Shown here: positions 9,626-23,805 of the stretch, piece by piece
Layout of the letters: the number at the start of each line of letters is the position of its first letter
Numbering within the stretch: the stretch's first letter is position 1
Position numbers and translations under genes: made by a program
The notes under the pieces: generated by a model
Databases searched by the model: none
Told to the model about the DNA's origin: nothing
What the model saw: only the letters and a program-made list of their open reading frames with translations
Assembly (NCBI GenBank): GCA_016987375.1
Contig: PJRA01000473.1
Coordinates: forward strand, 1,450,267-1,483,063
Length of the DNA: 32,797 bases
Direction: 5' to 3'
Origin: Brachionus koreanus
Taxonomy: Eukaryota; Rotifera; Eurotatoria; Ploima; Brachionidae

Positions 9626-12600
9626 CTAAAATGCAAAACGAGTTCGAATATCTTCAAGTCTTTTTGATACTTCATTAGGAGTACGATCTAGTTCTTCAGC
9701 GATTGTTTTTTGTTTTCCGACATCAAGATTTGAAAATTTTTCACACAAGTCGCCATCAATGATGCTTTTTACAGGACAATAATAAGATCTAAATGAAGTG
9801 TGATCTCGTCCACATAGAGTCGGACATTCAGTTCTCATATGCATTTCTAAATGTTGGAAGAAATCCCGATCTTCGTTTGAGCTGAATGGAACCAATATTC
9901 CGATAGATCCAGACAAAGTTGTATAAACCAATGAGTCATTACCTCCAGGTATTAAACTTGTTTTTTGAAGACTTGTAATTGTTTCTCCGATAAAAAATGA
10001 ACATAATGTATCTGCTTTTTGTGGTGCACCATTCAAAAGACCTCTGTCCCATAATCCTTTGTCTCCAGTTGGATCAACCATTACTTCATCAGTTGTTCCT
10101 GGGGGCAGACGAATCTTTAGTTAAAATTTGAAAAATATTAAACAAAAAATAAATTAGATTCAATTACAATAGATAAGTTGCCAAATTTATCGCCAATTGC
10201 ACATGTATTGTAATCAAGCAGAGCTATAGATGTTACAAATCTTGGAACAGTGTCATCAGCAAAAATTATAAATTGATTTTCATCAGGTTTGTGTCTTATA
10301 AAAAAACAACTTTCTTGGGAATCACAAACATAGATTCTTGGTCCGAATGTTTGAATTTGACATACAAAATTTGAAAGTTGCTTTGTTTCGCATTTTCTCA
10401 GAAGTTTAGTTTTACCAATTTCATATATTCTTAAAAATCGACCGACTCCTATTAGAACTCTGCCTTGAAACGCACAAATTGCTCCAGGAACGTCTTCTAC
10501 TTGTGTTTTATGAATTAATTCTAGTTTCTCTCCATTGTTTATCAACAAATATGTATAAATATATCCACAAGAACAAGATTTTGGATTTAATTTTAAATCT
10601 TGTGCAACACCAACTAGCAAATAGGTATGATTGGTAGGTCTAGCCGAGAATTTGACTAGTCCGATGCTAAAAGCTGCTTCATTTTGTTCTAATTCTATGA
10701 AATTTTTTGTTTCTATACTCAAAATATCAGAAATTCTGATAGCAGAAGCCCACATGCCGGGCGCTGCTTTTGGTGCACCAAAAGTTTGTTCGGGTAGTTT
10801 GGTTAAGATAAACGCATTTGCCATCTCAATTGCAAGTCTTTTTTCATCAGTATCAGCATCTTGAATCATTTGTTGGGCCATTTGTTCTTTTTTTTCTTGT
10901 CTTGTTTTGTCAGTGTAACTTAAATGGTCTGTCTCAATTGAATAAATAATTCCATTTTCACTATTGACTGAAAATTTTCTAGGAGTATATTTTAATTGCT
11001 TAATTTCCTGGTTGAATACTGCGCCTAATTTTTCAAGCGCCAATATTCGCAAAGTATTTGCCGAAATCGCGACTATGCCCTCTGGACATTGCTCACTGGC
11101 GAAACCACTAGCATATTCTAAGGTTTCATAGGATAATGGTGTCAAATGAAAGCGTCCTTGGTACATGTAACTGAGCCAACTACGACTAGAAAGAGCCAAT
11201 ACTGCTTCAGCACCTTGTATGTTTATTTTGAATAATTTAACCTGCCTTGATCCCAAATAACGAGTTCTAGTATCTAAGAGTTCACCTGTAATTGGATCAA
11301 GAACTGTTCTTAAAAGAGCACCATTTTGAAGACCAATATTAAGAAAAAAAGTGGATTGCTGAGTCTGCTCTAATCCTACATTAGCCAAATTTTCATAATC
11401 AAGACCTTTCATTTCTACAATACAAACACTTTCAGCGGGTGATGGCAAACCTTGAGAGGCTAATGGTACTAAACAGTCCTTAGGATCTAAAGACAATATC
11501 CTAACGGTGTCATCATTTAATCCAACTGCTAAAAATCTTGTTCTTAATTCTCCACTAGGAACTGATGCTAGAGCCATACAAACAACATCTGTTCCCATAT
11601 CTTTTCTCTCGGTGTATTCATTTAATTGACCAGTAATATCCATTTCGAAATAAACTAACTCACCACCAGTTAAAGCAATTACAACTTGACGCTGATTAAT
11701 AGCACACTTTACGATTTGTTTTTTGCCAGGAGCTCTCCATTCATTAACTCTTTTATCAGCACGAATATGTCTTATGCCTTCCAAATAAACTTGTATTAAT
11801 GCATTTTCGCCAAGCTGTGAGCAAGAAATTGTTGGCATTGTTCCCAAAAATCCTGAATCAGTTACCTCTTCAACAGTTTCTCCTATGCTTAAAACCAAAG
11901 TTGCATTCAGAAACGAAACAATTATATAAGAATCATATTCATCATCAGCCTTCTTTTTAACGGTCCATACTGCATTAGGATTTCCTGGAAGTTCACTAAC
12001 TGCCATTTCAGATACTTCTAAACCATGTCTAAGAACTCTGAACGAGGATCTTGCACCACGCCCACAAGCCACATAAAGCTGTGGAGTATCTTCGTTGGCT
12101 AAATCAGCTATTTGACATGAAACAATAGGAGATAAGCTATCTAATTCATCTACTAAAACCAAATTTTTTAGTGCTCTCGCTTCAAAAAAAAATGTTTCAT
12201 CTTCTTCTAGTGGCATTGCTGAACTAAATTCAGGCTCTTCGTCATCATCACCCAAATGGGCAATCTGATACAAATAACTTAAATGGAATTATTAGAAATT
12301 TTTAGTAAAAAATTTTGTAAACCTCACTGATTGCCAAATTCACTTGCTACAAACAAAAATCCTGTTTTCAATACACACATTGCACTTGCTACTGGAACTG
12401 TATCAAAATATTTTATTCGAATTTCAGTGACAAAACCATCGTCTGTTTTTAAAGTTATTTTGAATAAGTCTCCTTGTTCAGACTGTACCAGAAAAAAAAA
12501 CATGGACTTTGTTTTATGTGTAGCACTACTAACAAATATCATTCCCCTATTTACGTTGTCTAAATCATTCTTTTATCAAAAATTAGTTTAATTATTATTC

Positions 12601-13510
12601 TCATTAATAGTTTTTATCAATTTTATACCCTTCTTTTTGGTATAGGACATTTAATGTCTAATTGATCGCCAAAATTTTTATAAATTATGTAATTTTCACA
12701 ACAAACAAGAACACCACTTGGTCCCTCAGATCCACCAGGTACTGATATAAGCATATTAGCATACTGATCTAAAGGCTCTGAGAATTTTCTCACTACATGA
12801 TTTAGTCCAAGATCAAGTTCATAAAATGTCAATAATTGCTTGGTTTCAAAATATGCTTTACCGGTGTGATCTTGGTCTGCTTCTTCATAGTCAACTTCTA
12901 AGCAACCGAACATTGGATTTTCAAAACCGACGTCTATTCCAACAATATTGAAACAAATTGTATTCGATTTGTGTGCTTCAAGTGGTGATGAGATAGTAAG
13001 ACGAGCTTGAGAATCTCTATTGAGTATGTAAACAAGTTTTTGTTTTTCAACAGCAGCAATCATCAATGCTCTTCCTTTCGGATCTGTCGCTAAATATTGG
13101 CCAGGAACTATTCGTCGACATCCTGTTTTTCCCATTGTTTCTTGGTGTACCTAAACATTATAAATTTTATTTTTTTATTCAGTTAACTTTTTTTCTTTAA
13201 AATTCACTTTTTCCAAGATATTTTTTTGAGCATTATACTCCAAAATTACAACTCGACCTGAATCTGACCCTACAATTATATAATCTTTAGTTCCTCCTGT
13301 TAATCGTACCGGAAGTAAGCAACGAATAATTGAAAAAACTTCCTCTGACAGAAGAGTGTGTACTTTTCCAGTGTTTGGATCGTGACGAAGAACCTCAAGT
13401 ATTTTTCCACGAGATATTACTATCTCTTGTTGTTTTGTTCCCGAAAAATTTCCATGAATCGCAAGTTGAATCGAAGTAGCTTTTTGTAATGTTAAATTAT
13501 ATAAATGCAT
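9626..13510 (-). CDS. SF3B3: Splicing factor 3B subunit 3 (SF3b130)
   Basis: Five exons (13510-13208, 13150-12629, 12569-12328, 12277-10168, 10114-9626) with in-frame GT/AG junctions encode 1,221 residues; human SF3B3 has 1,217. Colinear identity with the human protein is obvious from [20 protein letters not shown] at the start to IRTRFAF at the end, including [13 protein letters not shown] and [20 protein letters not shown]. The protein is a three-beta-propeller (DDB1/CPSF-A fold) scaffold of the SF3b complex in U2 snRNP, needed for branch-point recognition. Its metazoan homologue is also found in the STAGA/SAGA coactivator. The fourth exon is unusually long for this window (2,110 bp). No truncation or frameshift is seen. 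The ATG at 13510 aligns with the family start. Confidence 0.98.
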
Positions 13511-14830
13511 TACAAAAAATATAAAGTGATTGAATTCTAGCAGTGACTATATTTTTATCTAAATTATATGCTTTTTTATTTTTTTTTTCTTCTCTATCGA
13601 AAACAATTTTAAATTTTAAAATGAAATTCAAGTTTTTATATTTTCACTCTAATATTACGTTAACAATAAATAATATATAATGACGAAAATATTGTCTTAA
13701 TTTTACCTCTGCCAATAACGAATTTAATAATACATAAGAAAAATTGTCAATTTAATCAAAAGTCATCCACATATTTTAGGGAAAGTAGAATTTTATCCTT
13801 GTTTTTTTTTTCAAATTCACAATTTATTCAATTGAGAAGATCAAATCAAAAGCGCATCATGTTTTTTGTTATTTCGAGAATTTCTTTTTTTAAATTAAGA
13901 AAATAGTCCCTTTTCCTTTTGAGCTCGTTCTTCGTTAGAATTAAAAACTATGGTTATGCTATAAACTTTTTTTAATGCAGCTTTTCTGCAAATAGCTAAA
14001 TCGAACATTTTCTTCAGTATTTTCACTATCAATTTATTACAGTGTTTTTCAGAACAAAATTAACATTTCAATTAAGAAGTATTTAAACAGATTATATTCG
14101 ATTTAGGCTAATTAGTTTTTAATAAATAAATTTTCTATTAAAAAGTTATGTTTTTAGTAAAAATAATTGCAAAAAAAATATTTATAGATAATCGATTATC
14201 TTGTATACAAATCAGCCTAAAATTTTATTTTGATGATAGATTTTTTAAACAACTGTCATATTGATGTTCTTAAAAATTTCAAAATATTTTAACTTATAAA
14301 CTCTAATAAACAATTTAAACATACTGGTTGTGTTGATGTCAAACAAAACCAAGATGAAATTTTTTTTATAAGGAAGATCTGTTTCAATGTTCAATGGTTC
14401 GATTAAACGTCCTAAATTATTTGATACGGAGACAAGAACCTGAATAATTTCAAATTTTCTCAAATACATATAATAATTAGATTTAAATTGTTCAAACGAG
14501 AATAGAAATTTGATGTTTATTTCGGTCTTTTTATGAGACCGAAATAAACAAATTAAACGAGAAAAATCATTAGTAGCTGTTAAGGGATCTCATGATTTCA
14601 GGCTTATGATAATACCTTGACCTTCTGACTCCTAATTATATGTAAAAGAATCAATTAATAAAATTTTTAATCGGAAAATATTAATTGATAGTATGCAAAT
14701 AGATGAATTTTCAAGATAAAACAGATTAATTTTACTAGATAAATTAATTAAAAACAAGATAATAATATTAATGAATTAACCAGCAGAGAAAAAATTAAAT
14801 TAAATGGTGGATAAATGACTAATCAATGTC
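13511..14830. other. SF3B3 upstream region, no gene seen
   Basis: About 1.3 kb, AT-rich. It contains the likely SF3B3 promoter and a 15-bp perfect hairpin at 14514-14550 (listed separately). A minus-strand open frame at 14245-14469 has no recognisable homology and is not called as a gene. Confidence 0.5.
14514..14550. repeat. Perfect 15-bp hairpin
   Basis: TGTTTATTTCGGTCT at 14514-14528 and its exact complement AGACCGAAATAAACA at 14536-14550 enclose a 7-nt loop (TTTTATG). It lies about 1 kb upstream of the SF3B3 start codon and 0.4 kb left of the mariner-like element. Its function is unknown. Confidence 0.9.
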
Positions 14831-14954
14831 TTAAATATTCGAAAATATATTTTTTTGATACTATTTTAAAACGAAATTGGTCAAGCTTTGACAATTATGT
14901 TTCTCATGTTTCATCTATTTATTCTATAATTGTTTGGCAAAAAAAATCGTTGTA

Positions 14955-16034
14955 ACGGGTGATGCATAAGTAAATAGACAAAAATTAAAAGCGAATATCT
15001 CAAAAAATTAAAATGATATTAAGTTCTGTTTTTTTTTCNNNNNNNNNNNNNNNNNNNNNNNNNNNNNNNNNNNNNNNNNNNNNNNNNNNNNNNNNNNNNN
15101 NNNNNNNNNNNNNNNNNNNNNNNNNNNNNNNNNNNNNNNNNNNNNNNNNNNNNNNNNNNNNNNNNNNNNNNNNNNNNNNNNNNNNNNNNNNNNNNNNNNN
15201 NNNNNNNNNNNNNNNNNNNNNNNNNNNNNNNNNNNNNNNNNNNNNNNNNNNNNNNNNNNNNNNNNNNNNNNNNNNNNNNNNNNNNNNNNNNNNNNNNNNN
15301 NNNNNNNNNNNNNNNNNNNNNNNNNNNNNNNNNNNNNNNNNNNNNNNNNNNNNNNNNNNNNNNNNNNNNNNNNNNNNNNNNNNNNNNNNNNNNNNNNNNN
15401 NNNNNNNNNNNNNNNNNNNNNNNNNNNNNNNNNNNNNNNNNNNNNNNNNNNNNNNNNNNNNNNNNNNNNNNNNNNNNNNNNNNNNNNNNNNNNNNNNNNN
15501 NNNNNNNNNNNNNNNNNNNNNNNNNNNNNNNNNNNNNNNNNNNNNNNNNNNNNNNNNNNNNNNNNNNNNNNNNNNNNNNNNNNNNNNNNNNNNNNNNNNN
15601 NNNNNNNNNNNNNNNNNNNNNNNNNNNNNNNNNNNNNNNNNNNNNNNNNNNNNNNNNNNNNNNNNNNNNNNNNNNNNNNNNNNNNNNNNNNNNNNNNNNN
15701 NNNNNNNNNNNNNNNNNNNNNNNNNNNNNNNNNNNNNNNNNNNNNNNNNNNNNNNNNNNNNNNNNNNNNNNNNNNNNNNNNNNNNNNNNNNNNNNNNNNN
15801 NNNNNNNNNNNNNNNNNNNNNNNNNNNNNNNNNNNNNNNNNNNNNNNNNNNNNNNNNNNNNNNNNNNNNNNNNNNNNNNNNNNNNNNNNNNNNNNNNNNN
15901 NNNNAAAAATTTTTTTTGTAATATTATAGCTAATTTTTAGTAGTTTATAAATAAATATATACTTGATACCCTGATCATTTGCATGATCGGGCAAGTTAAC
16001 TTAACTTTTGTCCATTTACTTATGCATCACCCGT
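14955..16034. mobile_element. Tc1/mariner-like element, interior in assembly gap
   Basis: Terminal inverted repeats start ACGGGTGATGCATAAGTAAA at 14955 and end with the complement at 16034. They match over about 32 bp with two differences. A TA dinucleotide flanks each side (14953-14954, 16035-16036), the target duplication of Tc1/mariner elements. The interior from 15039 to 15904 is undetermined (N), so any transposase is hidden. As drawn the element is 1,080 bp, but the gap length may be an estimate. The near-identical TIRs suggest a recent or high-copy family, which would also explain the assembly gap. Confidence 0.88.
15039..15904. other. Assembly gap (866 N)
   Basis: A run of N lies inside the mariner-like element. 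Frames spanning it are artefacts. Confidence 1.
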
Positions 16035-16372
16035 TAGTTGTCCAAATTGGCTAAAAAACTATATTTGTAAATACGTGATAGGACTTTCAGAGAGGTTGGT
16101 AAAGTATGAGTTTAATTCTAGTGTTAAGTCCATTGGTCTAAAAAGAGCTCTTGAATGGCCAAAAAATACAGTTTCTTAAATTTGCAACCATCTGAGGTCG
16201 TGAAACTAGATACTTATGAGTTCTATTTGGATATTCTTGTCAACAAGCAAATTGAAACTCAAATTAATAATACCACTGGAATTCAGGTTGAGCTAGAGCT
16301 AGAAGATAGTGATCAAACAGTTGTTGCTGAAAAACCGACAAAAAGGGGCCACAGTAGATAACCAAAAACGGT

Positions 16373-17207
16373 ATCAACAATAAAAAGAAAATTATGAGTA
16401 TCTAATTAACTTTTTTTATTCAAATTTAGCTTATTGTATAATGATTAATATTTTAATAGTTTTCTGTTTCTTAAAAAATATAAAAGTTTCGTTAGTTTCA
16501 TATACTTTTGTCTATTAATTAATAAACCTATCTAGTCGATTTCATCTTCATTAGCTATTTTTTTTATCTAGTAAAATTCATCTCTTTAGCTAGTTGAGTT
16601 AATCCTATGCCATTTATAATATTAGTATTATTTTTTTATTTTCTGTCAAATAAATATTCATGTATTGAATAAAAACAAATATTTTTTTATCTAAATTATT
16701 CTAGTTTAGAAGACATAACTTTGTGGACAAAAGAAGTTTTTTTATAGATTGAACCTTTTGTAGCCTAGCAACAAATTTTTATTAAAGGCATTATAGAAAA
16801 ATGTTTTGCTTCAAATTTTGCGATTATGATTTTTATTGATTTAAATAAAATTAAAAAATCTTCCCTATTGAACATTAGTTCTAAAAATTCGGTCAAAAAT
16901 AAGCAAATTCATTTTGTCAAAAGGAGAAATATCATTCGAAGAAATTAATTTCTAAGAAAATTTTGAAAAATTTTTAAGTCCTATTCAAATTAACTAATAA
17001 TTTTAATTTTAAATCGATTGATTAGTTAAATATAAAAACATGGCTAAATACCGTTAAGTTAGTTATTTTTTCTTTTAGAAACAAATATTTACAATATAAA
17101 ATATTAAAAATATTAAATTATTTTAAATATATGAAATTTGAAAATTCAATTATTATTTAATCTATCTAATTTTTGACTTTTATCTAATAATTATTTTGAA
17201 TTAAAGA
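16373..17207. other. Intergenic, EFCAB7 upstream region
   Basis: AT-rich, no recognisable gene or repeat. It presumably contains the EFCAB7 promoter. The nearest splice-acceptor-like site to the start codon is ATTAAAG at 17200-17206. Confidence 0.5.
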
Positions 17208-20200
17208 ATGAATGAGAGATTTGTTGATTATTCACTAGAAGACTACAGAGCTGCATTTATTAGTGTAAACGAATCATCAAACGGATGTTTAAAGTCTCCA
17301 AAAAAACTTTTAAAAGGTATCTTTTTTTTACCAAAATATTTAAGAAAATATTTATTCCTTTTTTAGCTTTGCAAATATGTGGAAAAAATCCGAACGAAGA
17401 TATTATTCAAAAATATTGGATTAAATATGCAAGTAAAAATTATTTCATAACAATGAGCTACTTCTATTTTTTTTTAATTTAGATATAGATATCGATTTAT
17501 TTTGTGAAATTGCGTCCAAAGAAAAAGAAACGTCTAAAGTTGATATTTTAGAAGCATTTAAAATTATTGATACAAACAAGGACGGCTTTATAACAGCAAA
17601 AGAATTTATCAATATATTTAGCAATGTAAAATATTTCTTAATTTTTGTATTATATTCAAAAATTTTATCAAAATATTTTAAATGGACATTATTTTAAAGA
17701 AATTTAAAATAACGAAATTATTTGGCAAACTGAAATTTTTAAAATTGATTTTTTGACATCAGCATATTTTTGCAAAAAGTGTTAAGATGCTGAATATTTT
17801 CTTCATATTCGTAATTAAAATTTTGATTTTTTAGTAAATATATTTTTAGCAAGGTGACGAGTTACATAAAGAAGAATTAAAAAAATTATTAACAGAAGCT
17901 GACATTGATAAACATCAAAATTTGAATTACAAACAAGTAATGTTTAAACATTAAATTCAAAATAATAAAATTGAACTAGTTCGTTGAAATAATAATGAAT
18001 ACAATTGAAAAAACAAAAGAAAACTCGAAAAAAACAATGAAAATAATCAGTAATTCTAGATTTTAATAGTTTAATTTAATTTATTGCTCTATTTATATTA
18101 TTTTTTACTTTTATTCGTTTAGTTTGTATTTAAAATAGTAAAATAAATCCTACCTAATTTCATATTAATTTATAATTTTTAAAAAAAGTTTATTTTTCAA
18201 AGTTGAAGTAATACTTTTTAAATATAGAACATGAATCGGACTCAAATGAAGATCAAGAATTCAATCTAAAAAATATATATTCAAAATGGTTTACAAAATC
18301 AATAAAAGGCTGCTTTTATTTTAATGATACAATTGGTAAAGTTATTGGAAATTCATTTGCTCTCGATTTGGACAATAATTCTACATTGTTTTTTACAATC
18401 GAAACCTTTCAAACTGAACATCATTCAAGTAAATTAACACTAAGATTACATAATAATCTAAAAAAAGCTAAAATTCATGTCAAACTTAACAAAAATTAAG
18501 TTTTATTTTAAACTTAATTTTAAATTAAATAAAAGAGAAAATACTTATAAACAAACTAATTAAAATTTAAAAAAAAATTGAAATTTCAAATGATTTTTTA
18601 GAACAATTTATAAAATGAATCAGTTAAACCTCTCATTTGAGCAAAATAGTTTAATGAATAATAGTAATAATGATTTTATGGTTATTTTAATTTGAAAAAA
18701 TTTGTTATATAATTTATCGTATTCTTTCGTGCGATATTGTACCCTATTAAAGCAAAACAAAACTTTATCTAGAGAAAAATTATTCAATCAATTCTAAATG
18801 CTTCATTAAAATTAAATGGTGGTTCTGTTTATGAGGCTAAAGTATCGAACAGGGGAATACGATGTTTTATTTAGAGCTAAGTTAGGTGATATCCCAATGC
18901 TGGTTAATTAATGAATTTCGTTATCATTTGAACTAAATTTTTGCAATAAATTTAAGCTAAAAAGGAAATTTATTTAAAGCCTTTATCTTTATTAGATGAT
19001 AAAATTCAAACTAATAAATTCTTTTAATGTTTTAAGTATACCAGATTACATAGAAAAAAATACTTAATTTGTTTTTTTAATTTTAATTTTTTCTTTTATT
19101 TGCTTTTATTTTTAGAAAATAAAATTAAAATGAAAAAATATATTTCAAATAATGATGTGAACTTCTCTAAGTATATACATCATGGGTTAATTACAGACTT
19201 AATTTGAGTTTTCCATTTAATCTCAATTCTCCTAACGCCTAATGACTAAGCCTTGAAGTAAATTGTTATGTAAAGATGAACAATGAGAAAAGTTTATGAT
19301 TTATATTAAAAAAAATCGTATATGAATTTTTTCTTTAGCTTATGGGAGAAATTTAATTTTATACTACTTATAAAATAAAATTTTAATTTTTTATATTTAA
19401 GAGCATGTTTTAGATTATATGGATGCATCTCTATTTATCGTTAAAAATAATAAAGAATTAACCGTCAAAAGCTTTACAGAAACATATGTAAAAAATGTAA
19501 AACATTCTATTTGATTAAAAATTTTATTTTAAACTAACATCTATATTAAATGATAACAATCAAATTAATAAATGATTATTTTCAATTTTCTTTTCAAAAG
19601 AAATGCTGTGCCAAAGTTTATTTAACTCCAGGAAGATATTTCTTGTTTCCTTTTACTACTGGATGCTGCTTAAAAAAGCGTTTGGATTATCACACAAAGA
19701 ATAAAGTAGAACTATTTAAGCGAGATTTAAAAGGAAAATTATCGCTATCTTCAAAATTCAGGCAAGTTTTTGTTAAAAATTTTAGATTTTTTGTTTTTGT
19801 AGTTTTTGTTATAAATTCAAATTTTTAGAGATGCTTTAAATGTTGCATTTGATATGGTTGATTTAGATTCTAACGGAAAATTAAGTCAAGATGAAATGAA
19901 TTTATACACATTTATCACATCTAATGAAGATATTCCAGTAAAAGAATGGGAATTTCTTGGTGGTAATTGATTTTTAAAATTTAATTAGCTTTTTATTAAA
20001 TGAATGAACACAAATTAATTAATTTTAGAAAATTTTTCATATTCATCCTAAAATAATAATAATAATATAAGTTACAATAAGCTAGCAAGCTAGACTTGCG
20101 AAGATAGGAAACAGAAGGATCCCATCTATGTTAACTGAAAATCAATTTTTAGATTAAGCCGATTAAGACGTGATCCAAAGTTTCTCAACAAGTTTTTGAT

Positions 20201-20939
20201 AATAAAACAAATTAGCCTCATTCATTCAAATAATTAAAATATTTTTTGTTCGAAAAATAAACTCTAAAAAAAATTAGACCTTGTAGGTTTTGAAAAAAAT
20301 GAATTGACAAAAAAATCGTTCATAGAGCTACACCAAATCGAAGCAAATCAAAAAGATTTAGATATGAACGAGATAATGAGTCGATTATCAAATCTTGGAT
20401 TTAACAGATCACTGAAAATTGATCAGGTATAAAAAAAAATAATTTTTCTTCACATAATTAAGCCATAAATGATTAAATGATTAAAATTATTTTAGAGTTT
20501 TCCTTTTATCATAAATGTTTTTAGTGAGAAGAGTGAGTTTAACTTGCTTCTAAGTGAAATTTACAATATCAAGGAGTCTGAAAGATTTCTTAAAGAAATT
20601 TTAGAGCCTAAAGTAAATCGTTTTTTTTTTTATTATTTAAATCAAAATGTAATTTTTAACAAACAGAGCCTTTCATATCCGATAAAAGATCTGCCGAATG
20701 TTTACATTTTAATTCACAGCTATAAAATTTGGTCAGTAGTACTTATTCAGAATATGTCAAGAAAAAACATTAACCTGGAAATTGATTGTTCTGAAAGTCA
20801 AAACTGTGTATCGCTTACAAATGATCTAATTAGTGTTATTCATGTAAAATCAAAAAAAACCAAAGTCGCAATGTATTTACTAAATCTAGATTCGAAAAAA
20901 GATGTTGACATCCGCTGCAAACCAAAAATAATTGATTAA
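17208..20939 (+). CDS. EFCAB7: EF-hand calcium-binding domain protein 7
   Basis: Exons are 17208-17316, 17367-17432, 17483-17625, 17850-17936, 17980-18049, 18228-18428, 19402-19496, 19601-19761, 19829-19962, 20278-20426 and 20496-20939. They give 552 residues; human EFCAB7 has 629. EF-hand loops are D88-E99 (DTNKDGFITAKE, canonical), D124-Q135 (degenerate, Q at position 12) and D322-E333 (DLDSNGKLSQDE, canonical). The stretches PFTTGCCLKK and KNELTKKSFIEL align with human PFTTGCRLKK and KNELTRQGFMDL, and the beta-rich repeats around them are conserved. In vertebrates EFCAB7 with IQCE anchors the EVC-EVC2 complex at the base of the cilium and promotes Hedgehog signalling. The 973-bp sixth intron is much longer than the rest; reading through its donor would stop at 18499. 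Intron 8 uses a GC donor. Confidence 0.9.
18429..19401 (+). other. Long sixth intron of EFCAB7
   Basis: The donor is A|GTAAAT at 18429 and the acceptor TTTAAG at 19400-19401, joining HHS to KHVLDYMDASLF in phase 1. This restores the spacing of the human protein. The interior has a less AT-rich patch (about 18800-18900) with no recognised identity, possibly an old insertion. I see no extra exon. Confidence 0.65.
19762..19828 (+). other. GC-AG intron in EFCAB7
   Basis: The eighth EFCAB7 intron begins AG|GCAAGT and ends TTTTTAG. It joins KF to RDALNVAFDMVDLD in phase 2, exactly colinear with human KEFRAALSDIFDIIDLDG. The later GT dinucleotides (GTTTTT, GTTAAA) leave the wrong phase for this acceptor. 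GCAAGT is the standard strong form of a GC donor. Confidence 0.82.
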
Positions 20940-21080
20940 TTCATCATATTAAACATGTTTTATTGACTGAGTTAAAAAACTAAAAAATTTTTATTAAAAT
21001 TATTTCAAAACTAGATTTTATAACAATATTTTTTTTTAAATAATATTTTAAAAAACTTTAAAGAATCTTATAAAATAATT

Positions 21081-21093
21081 TTTATTCAATAAA
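21081..21093. terminator. Overlapping two-strand poly(A) signal
   Basis: TTTATTCAATAAA contains AATAAA on the plus strand (21088-21093), 149 nt past the EFCAB7 stop, and AATAAA on the minus strand (21086-21081), 112 nt past the RBPJ stop. It sits between the two convergent genes and is followed by a run of A. One compact site could serve both. Confidence 0.6.
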
Positions 21094-21197
21094 AAAAAAA
21101 AAAAACGGAAAAAACATTTCAATTGACAGATTTAAATTAAACATTTCTAAATTCGAATTAAATTTACAATTACATTGTAAAATGTCAAAATAATCAA

Positions 21198-23738
<2,541 letters not shown>

Positions 23739-23775
23739 TCTGTTTTTCTTCTCTAAATCATATTCTAACAATAAT

Positions 23776-23805
23776 CAAATAAAATAAAATAAAATAAAAT
23801 AAATA
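23776..23805 (+). repeat. (AAAAT)n simple repeat
   Basis: About five tandem AAAAT units lie just upstream of the RBPJ coding exon, next to its presumed splice acceptor. Confidence 0.85.

Larger units (their letters stand above)
14831..16361 (+). pseudogene. MULE transposase C-terminal relic, split by a mariner
   Basis: Left of the inserted element the plus strand reads LKRNWSSFDNYVSHVSSIYS, and right of it SCPNWLKNYICKYVIGLSER. Removing the insert and one TA makes the flanks join as ...NRCSCPNWLKNYICKYVIGL. This is a SWIM zinc finger (CxC...CxH), as found near the C-terminus of many Mutator-like transposases. The last ligand is Y instead of H. A one-base frameshift in an A-run (14939-14948) and another near 16160 (joining ALEWPK to KYSFLNLQPSEVV) show decay. 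The frame ends with TAA at 16359-16361 after KPTKRGHSR. It could belong to the same family as the 2977-3575 remnant, which keeps only the N-terminal part. Confidence 0.72.

Noticed and set aside
10631..10864. Plus-strand frames inside SF3B3 (also 12331-12591)
   Set aside because: Antisense to strongly conserved SF3B3 exons.
14245..14469. Minus-strand open frame of 74 codons
   Set aside because: No recognisable motif, no clear splice partners, and composition like the surrounding non-coding DNA. It could be an old transposon piece but cannot be supported.
15008..15994. Long open frames across the N run on both strands
   Set aside because: They consist of undetermined bases and have no coding content.
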